From assembly GCA_932521025.1 (NCBI GenBank), contig OW051471.1, positions 4,960,001 to 5,024,000 of the forward strand: DNA of 64,000 nt. The letters are read 5' to 3'. The position numbers and the translations under genes are program-made. Below the pieces are notes generated by a model. The model was not told the origin of the DNA and did no database searches. It saw only the letters and a program-made list of their open reading frames with translations. The stretch comes from Oscheius onirici. Taxonomy: Eukaryota; Nematoda; Chromadorea; Rhabditida; Rhabditidae. Positions 33,073 to 44,924 of the stretch are shown here, one piece after another (within the stretch, counting starts at the first letter, position 1; the number at the start of each line of letters is the position of its first letter).

Positions 33073-36000
33073 ATGAATCGGCTGGAAAAGAAGTGGAGGG
33101 ACGGGGAATTGGAACTATTCCCGCATCAATGGGCCGGAGTCGAGAAGATGGAGCAATGGTTTGAGGATGACCACGGCGGAATCTGTGCCGATGAAATGGG
33201 TCTCGGAAAGGTGTTTCGAACTTTCGTTTATGTCACGTTGAGAATTCAGACATGCACGACAATTGTCACATTAACTCGTCAGCTTTTCAAGAAGAAGGGT
33301 CCTTTTTTCGTACTTTCGCCACTTTCCGTCTGTGAGCACTGGGAAACGGAGATCGGACGGTATGAACCCTAGTCATTTCACATATTTTTTCCTTCGATTT
33401 TTAGGTTCAGCGGTGGGTATCTTAAGCCATTTCGGTTCACCGGCGTCGAAGCACAGCGTCTGGAGCGGCTAGACGATTTGGAATTCACTCAGAAGACTGT
33501 CTTCATTACCTCGGGCCATATTCTCCGTCATAAGCCCACACTCGATATTCTTCGTCGCCTCCAAAAGAAGATGTCCTTCACCACATTTGTCATTGATGAA
33601 GCTCAATGCGTCAAGAATCCCCAGGCACAGCTGACCAGGTGTCTCCAGTCCGTCATCCGTTGTAACGTTGGTTTACTTTTGCTAGGATTACCAGTTCTTT
33701 ATTTACGAACCAGACGACTTCGTCGCCTGACGCCAAAGTTTGCTGGCAGCGTGTTACTGTTTCATGAAGTTTTGTCCTACCGAACAGACGGTATCTTTTT
33801 GATCCCTTTCGAACATCTTCTGTTCAAACTTCAAGATCATGTGCCTTGTTAGCAAATTTTGACCACTTTTGACTTGTAGCGTCAATATTCGTGGGTTCGG
33901 ATAAACAAACAGTCAGCCACAGACACCATAATGCCTTATTATTTTGGACCAGCCGACTTCGTCGTGTGGCGGCGTCGTACCCTTACAACAGCAATCAAAC
34001 AGATTCCAAATCTTTTGTCAAGTCCAAAACTTACAATCAGTTGTCGTCTTATGCATAACAGGTTCTAGACATGGCTGACGGGCTGACCCTTGGGCCTGAA
34101 AAGCCCGGCCCGCGGGGAAATTTTGGAAAAAGGGGTGTTTTTTTTTTTTACCAAAATCTGCATTTTTCGTCATTTTTTGTAAAAAAAAAAAAGTTCAGCA
34201 AAATATAACAATATTATTATTTTTGGTTTAGTTCTAGAATGCGCTATAATATGACCATCTTCATTTTTGGTCCGATTCCGGTCCGACGGCCAAGTCTGGG
34301 GACCGGGCCGAGGCGGCCCGGAGCCATGTCTAACAGGTTCTAACTTGTTACCTACGGCTTCAGAGTGCCAAACCGTAGAGGGACTTGAAAACAGTGAAAA
34401 TGGGACTTTTTCGAAAAACGGACGTGATAGGTAGCTGGATTCCTCATAAAATTTCGATAAAACAATTGCCCTCAGAAGCGCATTATGACGTAGTAAAAGG
34501 GTTGAAAAGTTCGAAAAACACTTAAGGGTACCTTAGCGTTTTAATAAAAGGACCAGCCGGCTTATATACTTAGATAGATATATTCATTTGTCGTATGGGA
34601 CAAACATTGGTATGGAAAGGGAGGGGAGCAGAGGGCGATTTTACTATGGCGAAATTTGGTCTAAACACAGATGCACTCAAGGCTTTACCAATGACCGGGA
34701 CGATAGTGCTACAAATCCGTAAAATGAGAAAGAGCAAGGAGAAAGTCTCAATTAGAACACGATCCTTGTCTTATCTCAAAATACACCTCTCTGGGCTGCA
34801 GAGTAGCCCCCCGCCCCCCCCCCCCCCCCCCCAAGCCACTAATATTGCGTTATATGGCACATAACTTGCTTGAGACTGGCCTGAAATCCAGAAACAATGG
34901 CAGAGGTTATGCTCACATTAACCACGTGCGGCAACGCTCAATCCTATCTATGTGCTTTTGGCCAAAAATTTTGCAATGCCAATAATAAAAAGACCATGCT
35001 CAAGTTGAGGCAAGGGAAAGGGGATAAATCACATGTCGTAGTCTTCTTGGGTGAAAGGTGGGCTTTGCTAGTCCAGCAGTCTAGATTTACGTGCTGAATA
35101 AAAGTAGAACGCTCTGAATTAATTAAAGGACCTAGAGAATTGTCTTCTAGAAGTCTACATACTCTGTAAGCAAAAGAGAACCTGTGTTTTCTTTTTCACT
35201 TTTGATCCTTTCCCTAGTCAACCGATCTCTTGTGATCACTTTTGATCCAAATTTGATCCAAAAAAATTTAGCAAAAATATTTGCCGAGGAGAGGAGTCGA
35301 ATCCGGGTCGTCTGGGTGAAGACGGCGACTCTTAACAATACACCAAAATTTCGCGGCGGCCATGGACAAACAAACATATAAACAGAGTCCACCACAGGCA
35401 CCATTGCGCTTTATTAGTAGAGAGACCAGCCGTCTACGACGGCTGTCGCCGCCAGAAGTGCGACTAATGCTGTCCCAGCATTAGATTTCTCGTTCCTAAC
35501 CTAAGTTTAAAACTAACTATCTAATCCTAAGAAAAGCTAACTTGTCCTGACTTGTTCGTGTGTTCGTGGCCATCAACAAACAAACAGTCTACCACAGACG
35601 CCATTGCGCTTTAGTAGTAGAGAGATTATTCATGTTTCTTTCCAGGTCCATCCCCACTTCATTCTTCTGACAGGAACTCCTATTCAAAACAACTTGGGCG
35701 AACTCTATGCACTTCTCACTTTAGCCGATCCCGTTAGTTTTCCTTCTTTTTGAATAAGAATCAAATTTAGACCGAATTCCCTCCTTCCAAAAACGAAGAG
35801 TTCTCCGAGCACTACACGGATCCGGATAACATTTCCAAGCTGAAGGAGCTTCTTAAAAAGTACATGTTTCGTCGAACCAAGGACGAGGTCTTTAAGGAGG
35901 AGCTGAAAAATTGCGAGCAGGTCATCCTTTATCACGGAATCTCTGAGCTGCAAAAGGAGGTCTACAAGAATATTGTGCACAGGAATGCCGGTGATATAAC

Positions 36001-38163
36001 TTTTATTTCGTCTTCTAAAATACGACTTTTTACAGCCGCTCTCCGAGACCGCAACGCCGAAGTCAATTTGGGCAGTGTCCTGATCGAGATCAGAAAATGC
36101 GTCATTCATCCCTATATAATACCCGGAGTCGAGCCAGAGCCCTTCGTCGAAGGTGAACATCTATTAGATGCCAGTGGAAAGCTCCAGGTCCTCGATCGTC
36201 TTCTCAAGTACATGATCCCTCGCGGACATCGTTCTCTCGTCTTCTCGCAATTCCTCGGAGCCCTGGATATTATTGAAGATCTTTTTCGTATGCGCGGTAC
36301 CAATTTTTCAACTGACACGCAAAATTAAATTCTAGGCTGGAAATACGTGAGGATTAGCGGTGACACGAAAGTTGGAGAACGTGTAGAGTATGTCGACGAG
36401 TTCCAGAATAAGGAAAAAGAGGACGGTCCGGTTTGCTTCCTGTTGTCGACTAAATCTGGCGGTGTCGGATTGAATCTGACGGCAGCCGACACCGCAATCT
36501 TCTTTGACTCGGACTGGAATCCACAGAATGATATCCAGGCCATGGCTCGTTGTCATCGTATTGGACAGACAAAGTGAGCTATTCTTCATCAGTTTTTTTT
36601 CGTAACAGCGTTCAACCTCTTCGTCATAACGCAGGTAAATTTAAGATACGCCGCACTAATTTATCTCTTTTTTTTGCAGCACATAAATTATCTGCACAAA
36701 AAAACAGGGCTAGATCTTTCCAATACCAATAAATCAGCTGCCTGCAGCAGCTTTCGTTCCCATATTTCTTTAAACAATTTTGCAAGAGAAAAATTATCTG
36801 GGTGGACTCGAACCCTGCGCCGCGCCCTAGTGATGCACCAACTTTAGATGAGGACAGACAAACACACAGAGTCAACCACAGACACCATAGCATTTTAAAA
36901 GTTTACGTAGTCCGTGTAGTAAATTCATGTTTTAGGCCTGTCAAGATCATTCGACTCGTTGGCAGAAGTACCATTGATCAGTATGTGGTGGCCACAGCCA
37001 GAGAAAAGCTCAAGCTGACCGATGCCATCATTGGAGGACCGGGTATCTTGTTCTTTTCTAAAAATTTACGTTTTTTCTTTATAAAATTTAACGTTCGCAT
37101 ATTCCCAAAGTACATATAATGAACAAAAAAAACTTCCAGAAATTCAACTAGCTGCCCTGGACATAGTGGATTCTCTCCAACGGGACTTCGAGACTCTGAT
37201 GACTTCTAATACTGACAAGTTTGAATGCGTAAGCGATTTTTCTAGAGTTTGTGCTGATGAAACATTTAGACCGACGAAGAACTGGAGAAAATGATAGGAA
37301 AATCGTCCGGAGATGCGTGGCTCCCGATTGAAAAAAATTCGGATGTGGTCCGCTTCCTCGACCCGAATGAATGTGACGAACAAGACATTGACCGCAATGA
37401 TTACACCAAGTGGGAGGTATATTTGTTGTTTTCCTTTAAAAATGCTAATTTTTAGGGCAAAAGCCACAAAGATGCGATCTACACGGGCACCTGGGACCGA
37501 ATCGTGAATGGCAATATGGACTCTTTGAAGAGACGAAGGAAAGAAGTCGACTATTCGTTGCAGTACATATTCGAGCAGAAAACCGACAAAAAGAAGAAAT
37601 CTCCAGAAATTTCGGACGACAGCTCGCTCTCGAGCCCTTCCGACCAAAAATCAGAGAAAAAGAAGGAAGATGATGATCCCAACTTTGAGCCCGAGACCTT
37701 GGCCGACATATTTGGCAGCACAAAAGCTAAGGTCCAGGCCCCTGCCAAACCTCGTTCTCGGGCTCCCGTCGTAGCCAAGATTTCCCGTCCTCGTCCCGAT
37801 CCGATCACCAATCTCCCAATCGTTCCGAAGCCGCGTCCCATCGCCGTCCCCAAAAAGCCTCGCACTAATACGCCGAAAGTTCCACGTTCTCATCCTCTCG
37901 TCGGCGCCACGACGGTCCCATTCCGCTCCCATAACAATGGCGTCATTCTGCACGTTCCCATCGACGACGTCGTTAAAAATATGCTCATTTGGAAAAGTTA
38001 GTTTATTTTACTTAAACGTTTGGTGATTTTCGAGCTGTCTACTCCGTCAATATGTTTCACAAGCTTTCTCACTGTGAAAACAATATGTGTGTCAGTTCGG
38101 GAATTTCCTTTACGTATGTTGTGCTTATGTTATTTCCAATTTTCAGCAAACATCGAGCTATAG
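33073..38163 (+). CDS. chd1l: CHD1L/ALC1-type SNF2 chromatin remodeller
   Basis: Human ALC1 slides nucleosomes after being recruited by poly(ADP-ribose). Exon 1 (33073-33210) has [16 protein letters not shown] and CADEMGLGK, with the Walker lysine at the exon end. [31 protein letters not shown] and [19 protein letters not shown] follow. The second lobe gives [79 protein letters not shown] and [15 protein letters not shown]. The VEPEPF and EASGKL-type blocks single out CHD1L among SNF2 families. The box II motif reads DEAQ, not DEAH. After residue 600 or so the protein is basic and low in complexity, and I see no macrodomain, the poly(ADP-ribose) reader of human ALC1. The last codons need an intron after IWK (37999) and end NIEL at 38163. 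Introns at 33667-35645 and 36575-36936 are swollen by repeats. Confidence 0.9.
33685..34330. repeat. Family A repeats and a GC-rich palindromic element in a CHD1L intron
   Basis: A family A copy runs from 33700 (CCAGACGACTTCGTCGCCTG hairpin end) to about 33945, and a second starts at 33950 with the same type of end (CAGCCGACTTCGTCG). The second is interrupted at about 34072 by a GC-rich element. That element starts GACATGGCTGACGGGCTG, ends CCGGAGCCATGTC, and is flanked on both sides by TAACAGGTTCT. This repeated flank looks like its target duplication. Confidence 0.65.
34600..35140. repeat. Uncharacterised intron segment with poly-C run
   Basis: This part of the CHD1L intron contains a C-rich homopolymer run at about 34809-34833. 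Two plus-strand open stretches (34595-34864 and 34897-35097) show no recognisable protein similarity. I see no splice or gene context for them and treat the segment as repeat or unclassified DNA. Confidence 0.4.
35270..35640 (-). repeat. tRNA-like SINE joined to family A copies
   Basis: At 35350-35280 (minus strand) there is a tRNA-like pair of boxes (TTTGGTGTATTGTTAAGAGTC and GGATTCGACTCC). It is directly joined to a family A head (TGGACAAACAAACATATAAA, CCACAGGCACCATTGCGC) ending at about 35420. A full family A copy then follows from the hairpin CAGCCGTCTACGACGGCTG (35429-35447) to the head at 35630. It ends about ten bases before the TTTCCAG of the next CHD1L exon. The arrangement suggests that family A elements carry or pick up tRNA-derived parts. 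Confidence 0.65.
36780..36905 (-). repeat. tRNA-like SINE with family A head in a CHD1L intron
   Basis: On the minus strand there is a B box (GGGTTCGAGTCC) and an A-box-like GTTGGTGCATCACTAGG. These are joined to the family A head (complement of AGACAAACACACAGAGTC, CCACAGACACCATAGC). Its layout is the same as at 35.27-35.42 kb. Confidence 0.55.
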
Positions 38164-41100
38164 AATAAATGACACTCCTCTGCACGAAGCAAACCACATA
38201 TTTATTTCGCCTGTTTTTAACTCTATTTTTTGTGAATTAGAAAGCCCTTCAATAAAGGGGTGTTTTTTTTTAGAATCCTTCACTGAACAGACGACTTCGC
38301 CGCCTAGTTCCCTCCTAAAGCCACGTTGTTATATATGTTCTTCACCGCTTTCTGAAGCGTTATCATACCGGACACCAAAACCCATTTTTGCGTGTTTTGC
38401 ATTTTGCCGCAAAATTCAAATTTTCCGATCTTTTTTTCGGTTTTTTTTCTTATATTTTTCCCATGTTTTTCTCAAATTTCTTCGACTAGAGCATAATACG
38501 ACCAAAATAGCAATATTTCTTGCTGAATTTGGCTAAAAGTAGATTAAACAGGGCGAAAAACAAAATTTTTTCCCTTTTTACGCGTTTTCACTATTTTACG
38601 GCTTGTTCGATCTGCTTTAAGCCAAATTCAGCAAGAAATATTGCTATTTTTGGTCGTATTATGCTCTAGTCGAAGAAATTTGAGAAAAACATGGAAAAAA
38701 CCGAAGGAAAAGCCGAAAGAAAAAAGTTGTATTTTGCTGCAAAACGCAGAAAAACACGCAAAAAATGGGTTCCCAACACCAAAAGACACACTAAAAGCCT
38801 TATTTTTACAAAAAAGAAAATTCCCGCCAAAAATAATTCAAAAATGTCCCAGCGGTCCGGGCCGAGTGCATGCTGTTTACAACGCGGGCCGGGCCTGCCC
38901 GGCCAGGCCGTTTGCCATCGCCTGACTGATCTGTCGTTCCTAATTCCACAGTAACTATCAGTTATTGAACCGTTTTAAAAAAAGTCTATCGCCTAATGAG
39001 AACAAAGAGTTTTAACTGTTTTTCTACCGTTGTTTACTTCTAATCTGAAGAGAGAACAGTCACAGTTTAGATTGATTCTTAGATTGGAGCGTAGAGAGAA
39101 ACCAGAACCGATCGACTAACAGTAAGGGCTCAGTCGAATCAAATGACTTCTCAGAGGTTCTCTCAGAGAATTGTACTTTATCTGGTGACCAGCCGACTTT
39201 GTCGCCTGGCGGCGTCGTACACTTACGACAGTAATCAAACTCTTTCCAAATCTTTTGCCAAGTTCAAAACTTAGGTGTCTATACATAACGTGTTCTAACT
39301 TGTTACCGACGGCTTCAGATTGCTAAATCGGAGGAAGACGTGAAAACAGTGAGAAGGTGATTATTTTGGATTCTATTTTCATAGTGATGTATTGGTCAGA
39401 CAGGGTTCCTATTTACTACAGTGAAAAACTGTTAAGATCGGTATTTATGCACTAGGACCGCCAAAATTAGGGGGGGGGCAATAGTTACCTTCCCTAGTCA
39501 ACGAATTTCTTCTGATTCATTTTCCGGCTATCCGATCCCTCTCTGATCTTATACAAATCACCCGGTCCCTCCTTATCCCCTACCGGTTACCCCGACTTTA
39601 TGGTTTGATAATTTCACGAGGCTCCCATGGCAGTTTTGGCTTGTCAGACAATTTTCTCACAATACACATGATTTTCATGAATTGAGATCTTCTGCAAAGT
39701 TGTAGAGTTTTTTCTTCTCTACAACTTTTTAAAACACTGCAAACAGAGAAAAACAGTTCTTCGGTCCGAAAATAACGAAATTAGTTTCCCGGGCAGGGCT
39801 TTGCCCGAAGTTTTAGGTCGGGCAGAAAAAGGCTGCCCGGGTAGTCCACCGGGCAGACCCCAAAATTGACCGGGCATCTCGTGCCTTTCGAGAGTTGCGC
39901 CGAGCAGCTCTTGCCTGCCCGGGCATTTCGTGCCTACGGCCACTGGTGATGTCTTTATAGGTCTCGCAAAAATGACCTTCAAATTTTGGTTCCACGCGCC
40001 AAAATTATTTTTCACTTTTTACGGGTTCCATCCTTCCGCAGGTCGATAAATTGGTAGTAGCTTGCTACGGAGTTAGAGTGTTTCCGGGGTCGGACTAGGC
40101 ACCGCGCGGCTTGCTGAACGTATCGCTGAAGCGACCTGGCCCCTCAGGAAGCGCCCGCACGTGAAGGAGATTAGTCCCAGAGCTCGTCTTTGACGTTGAA
40201 ACGGGTTAAAACTTTAACTTAGCTTTAACACCGAAATTTAAATTTCTTCAGTTGTCCCTATTCGTTGGAAATAGACTATAGGCAAGTGTGCTTTGGTAAA
40301 GTTCGCGGAGGGTATGACGCTTGACGTTGGCTGCTGCCAGTCAGCCTGGCGTGTTACTCTACTTGTAGCTAGAAAACTGCGAAAACCCATCAAAGTTGAA
40401 CAAAATGGAATAAAATCCAACACCGCGGCCGTCATTTTCGAAATTTCATGTCGAGAACCTCGCGAAAAATCCTTTAAAGAATTGTCTAAGTGCCGCTCTT
40501 CGTTGGAAATGGACTATATTTTTTCGAACAGACTATGGTCCATTTCCAACGAAGAGCGGCACCCATGTTTGCGCGCCAATTTGAAATTTCTGGCCTAAAT
40601 CCGATTTTATAGTAGAGAGATAGTTTGGATTGCTTGAGCCAGAATTCTTTACTGTTTTCTTTACATAACAAATCTGTACAACATTCGACTTGTTTCTGCA
40701 TGTTCTAAGATTTTTAAAGACAACAAGGTTGGCAACGCCCTTCCAGGGCTAAAGTATACATTCATGACTTCGATCTGTCACGGAGCCCTAGTCGTGGTTT
40801 CCTTTTCATTCCTCCTTTGTTACCCTCCTCCAGTCACTCTCCCTGACCGTCCAAAGAAACTACCGGAATTGTATTAGAACCCTCCCTCGCTAGCCAAATT
40901 TCAAAATGTAGGACCGGAACGAATCGCCCGGCCCGTTCCTATCTTTAGTGAGTCTCAGACTTACTGTCCCTTCCCTTTTTCCCTTGTCATTCTGTTCCAG
41001 TCACTCCCTGTCCCTCCAAAGAAACTATCAAAGTTGTAAGAGCACTTCGCGCATTTGCTTTTTCTGTCGCGACTTGTTAAAAACTAATTTGCGCACAAAG

Positions 41101-42475
41101 CTCCCCTCCTTATCCTCAATTAGGTCTGTGTGTGTGTGTTAGTGTGTCTGTCGGAAGCTTTAATTGGCAATCAAAAGGGAGCAATTTGTGCGCACAATTA
41201 AGGGGAAAAGAGTTAGTGTAACAAGTTTAGACAAGGCAATTTGCAGACCTTGAAAAAGAGCAGCTCTAAAGTGCGTGGGCTTTGATTATTTTTATAAAAA
41301 AATTGAAAAAAAAATCGACTCGACTCGCGAGCCAGCTCGAGCCGACTCGACTCGGGTCGGTACAGAGCTCGACTGATCACATTGTTAACAAAAAAGATCA
41401 TGAAAATTTTGTTTAGTGTTATGAAATGACTTGCTACGTTTTCAGCCGCCTAAAATGACGACAAACAGAATTTTTATGATCTTTTTTTGTTAACAATGTG
41501 ATCACCTCGCTACTATCTAACTATAGTGAAAGAAAAGATGCAAAAAAAAACTGGAAATCCGGCCAGAAGAAGCAAAAAAGTTGAAAAACAAAATTTGAAT
41601 TCAAAAATTTTGAATTCAAAGCATTGGTCCCACTACGAAAAATCGGGCCGGCCAGGTTAGCCATCCCTGTTACAGCATGTAAATGTTGGATACTCAGCCA
41701 ATAAAAAAGCGCAGGTCAATTCAAATAATGCTCTCTATTTTTTGAACAGACTATAAAATGACTATCCACTTTAAATTGCTCCCAGGTCTGGGTGTGTGTG
41801 TTAGTGTGTCTGTCGGAAGCTTTAATTGGCAATTAAAAGGGAGCAATTTGTGCGCACAATTAAGGGGAAAGGAGTTAGTGTAACACGTTTAGACAAGTCA
41901 ATTTGCAAGCGCTTGAACTTTGATTATTTTTGTCTGGGGATAGTTTCCAGACAGTAGAGAATCAAGTGCGGGTTAGAAATATGGGAAAGCGTTCAAAGGG
42001 GTTTCTACTATAACTTTAGCTCCAACGGGGTGATATCACAACTGGAGAACAGGGATAGGGTAGAACAGGCACGGACATATATTCGAGAAAGCCGGGAAGA
42101 GTAGAGCACATTGCAGAATGGGCGGGGCAAGGGCGGACAGAGAGAAAGTGTCGAGCAATTAGAAACAGAGGAACAGAAAGACAGAGGGATAGACAGACAG
42201 TGGGACAGATGCACAGAGATCTGTCTCTGTACTTTCAGTCTTTCCAGATTATCTTTTTGCTTCGTACAGTATTTAAGCTACTCTCATCTATTAATTGATC
42301 TGGAGAGGGATCAAATAGCAAACTGTTAACTGTTATCTGTTTTGAAAAGGACAAAACTAAGTCACTTAGCCCCGGAGGGGCGTAGCACAACTTGTGTTTC
42401 CAAAATCTCAAAAAGAAATACAATAAAGAATTAGCGGAAGAGTTAGAAAAGTAACAAGGACAATTTGCTCGGAAG
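38164..42475. repeat. Repeat zone between CHD1L and the next gene
   Basis: No exon is supported here. Components include a palindrome with arms of about 170 bp at 38375-38545 and 38610-38785. A family A end lies at 39187-39300. A block with many CCCGGGCA units lies at 39785-39930. A family C fragment (GGTAGTAGCTTGCTACG) is at 40040-40190, and a short perfect hairpin at 40490-40563. A family B copy is at 40720-40980. Two direct repeats of about 130 bp are at 41107-41238 and 41780-41915, enclosing a palindrome (TTGTTAACAAAAAAGATCAT at 41385 and its complement at 41480). Confidence 0.7.
40720..40980 (+). repeat. Family B repeat, copy 1
   Basis: It begins ACAAGGTTGGCAACGCCCTT followed by CCAGGGCTAAAG. 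It is nearly identical over about 255 bases to 53500-53760, in the same orientation. Diverged heads with the same CCTTCCAGGGCTAAA phrase occur at 43020 and 52510. The head contains a small hairpin (GCCCTTCCAGGGC). Confidence 0.75.
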
Positions 42476-44924
42476 ATGGCTTCGAAGTCGACTGCTCCGA
42501 AGAGTGGTGGACCTCCTTCCGCCGTTCCCAAGTCTGCTGGACCAGCGTCTGGTGGAAAGAACATGCTGCCGACTCTGGACGATGTGCAGAAGACGCCTGG
42601 ACAAGCTGTGACTGCGGATGAACTGAAGAAGCTGCAGACGACGGGTGCTCTACAGTGATGTGCGGAAATGACTAAAGTCTTTTCCGCGGAAATCCGTGAG
42701 CCCAAAATTTTTTTTCCGCGTTCCGCGGAATACGGAAATTTTCCAGTTTCGATTTCCGCGTTTCCGCGCGGAATTCCGAGGAAAGATCAAAAATGCTGTT
42801 TTGTAGGTTTTCACTTTTTTTTTCGCCTTTTTTAGCTTTTCTGTTGCACTTAGCGTGTATTAGACATATCAAAATATGTCTCTAAGCATGTGAAACACTA
42901 GCAAAAAGACAAATGTAGCTGACCCTAGTCGTGCTGGCTCAAACGAGAGTCGTTTTCGATAAACTAAGCTTTCCTAAACCAACTTCCATTTCCTTCAAAA
43001 ATAAGTTTAACAAGAATATCTCCGCCCTTCCAGGGCTAAAATTCCCCTTACTACTTCGCTGCGCGTGCAGATTGGCGCAGTGGCAGGAGGCGCCAGGGTC
43101 AATCGAAGGGTCACAAGTTCGATCCCCGCCTCAGCTCAACCAAGGCATTTGTCAAGATCCTACGAAACTTGCTCTTTTGTAACAAGTCGAAACAGGAAAA
43201 GCAAGTGCGCTAACTTCTTACAACTTTAGTTTTGGAGAGGCTGGGACTGTGAACAGAGTAACAAGGAGAAAATGAAAGGAGTTGCGGATCCGCGACAGTG
43301 CGAAGCGGTAGATTGAAAAAGGAGAATATGACTTTGCACTACTAAAAGTTTTTTTTTAGTTGGAACAACTTAGTAAAAAAACTGGAACTAAAAACTATCC
43401 ATACATAGTTTTGGTCTAATCCATTTTAATTTGTTTAATTTGTTCGATCCCCGCCTCAGCCCAACCAAGGCTTCTACCCTTCCCGAAGGTCGGTAAATTG
43501 GTAGTAGCTTGCTACGAAGTAATGGCGTTCCTGGGAACAGGTGGGCACTGTGGAACGTTTAAAGCCACTCGATATCTGGCCCCTCAGATGCACCCGCTAA
43601 CCAAAGGCTTGAAGACGGGAGAATACTTTACTTTACTACCTCGCTGTCACTCCAAGTTCAGAAGAAACATCTATGGTTTGTTCAAAAAAATGAGAGCTCG
43701 GCCGACAGCGACCGACAGAAGCTGGGAGCACTCCGTCATGCCGAAGATTCGGAAGAGGAAGGCGACCAGGTCATCGAGGGAGCCTACACTCCGGACAAGA
43801 TCTGTGCCATTGGACCGGCTGGAGCTGCCATCATTGTGGCCATCGACACGGCTGACAACCCGAATGCTGCTCCGAGAGTGCCCTTGGACAAGAAGGAGCC
43901 GATCCGTGGAATCCTCGTCAAAGGACCCCAGGATTGTCCTCAGTTCATTCCGGAAGACAAGCTGAAAGGAGAGCCCAAGTTTGCCCATTTCACTCGTGGA
44001 ACTCTCGTCCAGAATGCCAAGGGTGAACATGTCTTCTTCCCGGACGCTGGACCCAAGTTCGATGCGAAGGGATCGCCCATCCACATGACTGTCGAAGGAG
44101 CCAACTTGATTGTAGAGAATCAAGTGGGAGAGAAGCTGCACATTGCTGGAATGGTCGATGTCAACGAGAGTGGAATGCCAGTCTTCCGTCAGATCGATGT
44201 CGACCATCCTGCTCCTCAAGACAAGCTGGCTACAGTCGGAGTTCTGGCTACTGTCGATGGAGAGACTCAGTTCATCCAGACCAAAGGACAGACTGTCGGT
44301 TCTGGAGACAATGCCCCGGTTCTCCCTGTCACCAAGGATGGACCTCAAGCTCCTGGAACAGTTCTGGCTGAAGTCGTCTACAAAGAGAACAAGTTGCAGG
44401 TGGTGGCTGTTGGACAGAGTGGAGGAGCTGAACAGGTCGCAACTGTAGTCCAGGGCGACTTCAATCAGCCCGTTCTCATTGCCAAGAAGGGTGGTCGTCT
44501 CGAAAAGAATGGAATTGTCTGCTACGATCAGGCCAAGGTCAAGGAGGCCGAATGGAAGACTCTGGCTACTGCTCAACAGGAACTGCTCAAGCAAGCTGCT
44601 GCTGACATCGAGAAGAACAATGTCGCTGTAGCTGCTGCTGTCACTGGCAAGACTCAAGACCAGATTCGCAAGGAGATGGAAGAAGCCAAAGCCAACACCT
44701 TCGGTCCTCAGGAAGTCATCTCGCAGTCCTTTGCTCAGGGATATCAGGCCAACAGAAGTATCTTCTGCTACAAGACTGCTGGTGGAGGAGCCGAAGGAAC
44801 AGGCAAGCCGAGTGGACCAGCTGGAGGCGGATACCAGTATACGGGAGGAGAAGTCGCTTCCGTTGCCTTCACTGATGGCAAAGGAGGCAATGGACCGAGG
44901 AGCGTCTTCATGGGTGGCAAGTAG
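42476..44924 (+). CDS. Unrecognised, probably highly expressed protein split by a repeat cluster
   Basis: The first part (42476-42656) encodes ASKSTAPKSGGPPSAVPKSA and continues to KKLQTTGAL. The frame resumes at about 43692 with SADSDRQKLGALRHAEDSEE and runs open to the stop at 44924. The main part has no intron. It contains repeated beta-like units (for example GILVKGPQDCPQFIPEDK, LVQNAKGEHVFFPDAGPKF, KLHIAGMVDVNESGMPVF) and a glycine-rich end (GGYQYTGGEVASVAFTDG). Codon choice is strongly biased to C- or G-ending codons, unlike most neighbours, suggesting high expression. About 1 kb of repeats separates the two coding parts. A GTGATG donor at 42657 and an AG at 43693-43694 would restore the frame, but the acceptor is poor, so the gene could instead be broken. 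An AATAAA signal follows the stop. I do not recognise the family. Confidence 0.6.
42655..43690. repeat. Repeat cluster inside the coding gene
   Basis: From 42655 there is a foldback-type end (CAGTGATGTGCGGAAATG), the same start as the element at 6694. A family B head with a tRNA-like SINE follows at 43020-43200: the A box is TTGGCGCAGTGGCAGG and the B box is AAGTTCGATCCCCGCC. From about 43195 to 43640 lies family C, which is nearly identical to the complement of 52745-53200. No coding sequence is seen in this kilobase. Confidence 0.7.

Noticed and set aside
34595-35097. Genes in the CHD1L intron
   Set aside because: The two open stretches have no splice context and no recognisable domains, and one contains a C homopolymer.
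35280-35350. Functional tRNA gene on the minus strand
   Set aside because: The anticodon arm leaves a six-base loop or mispairs, and the unit continues into a repeat head.
41130-41150. GT microsatellite as a promoter element
   Set aside because: The GTGTGT run belongs to a longer direct repeat found again at 41.79 kb.
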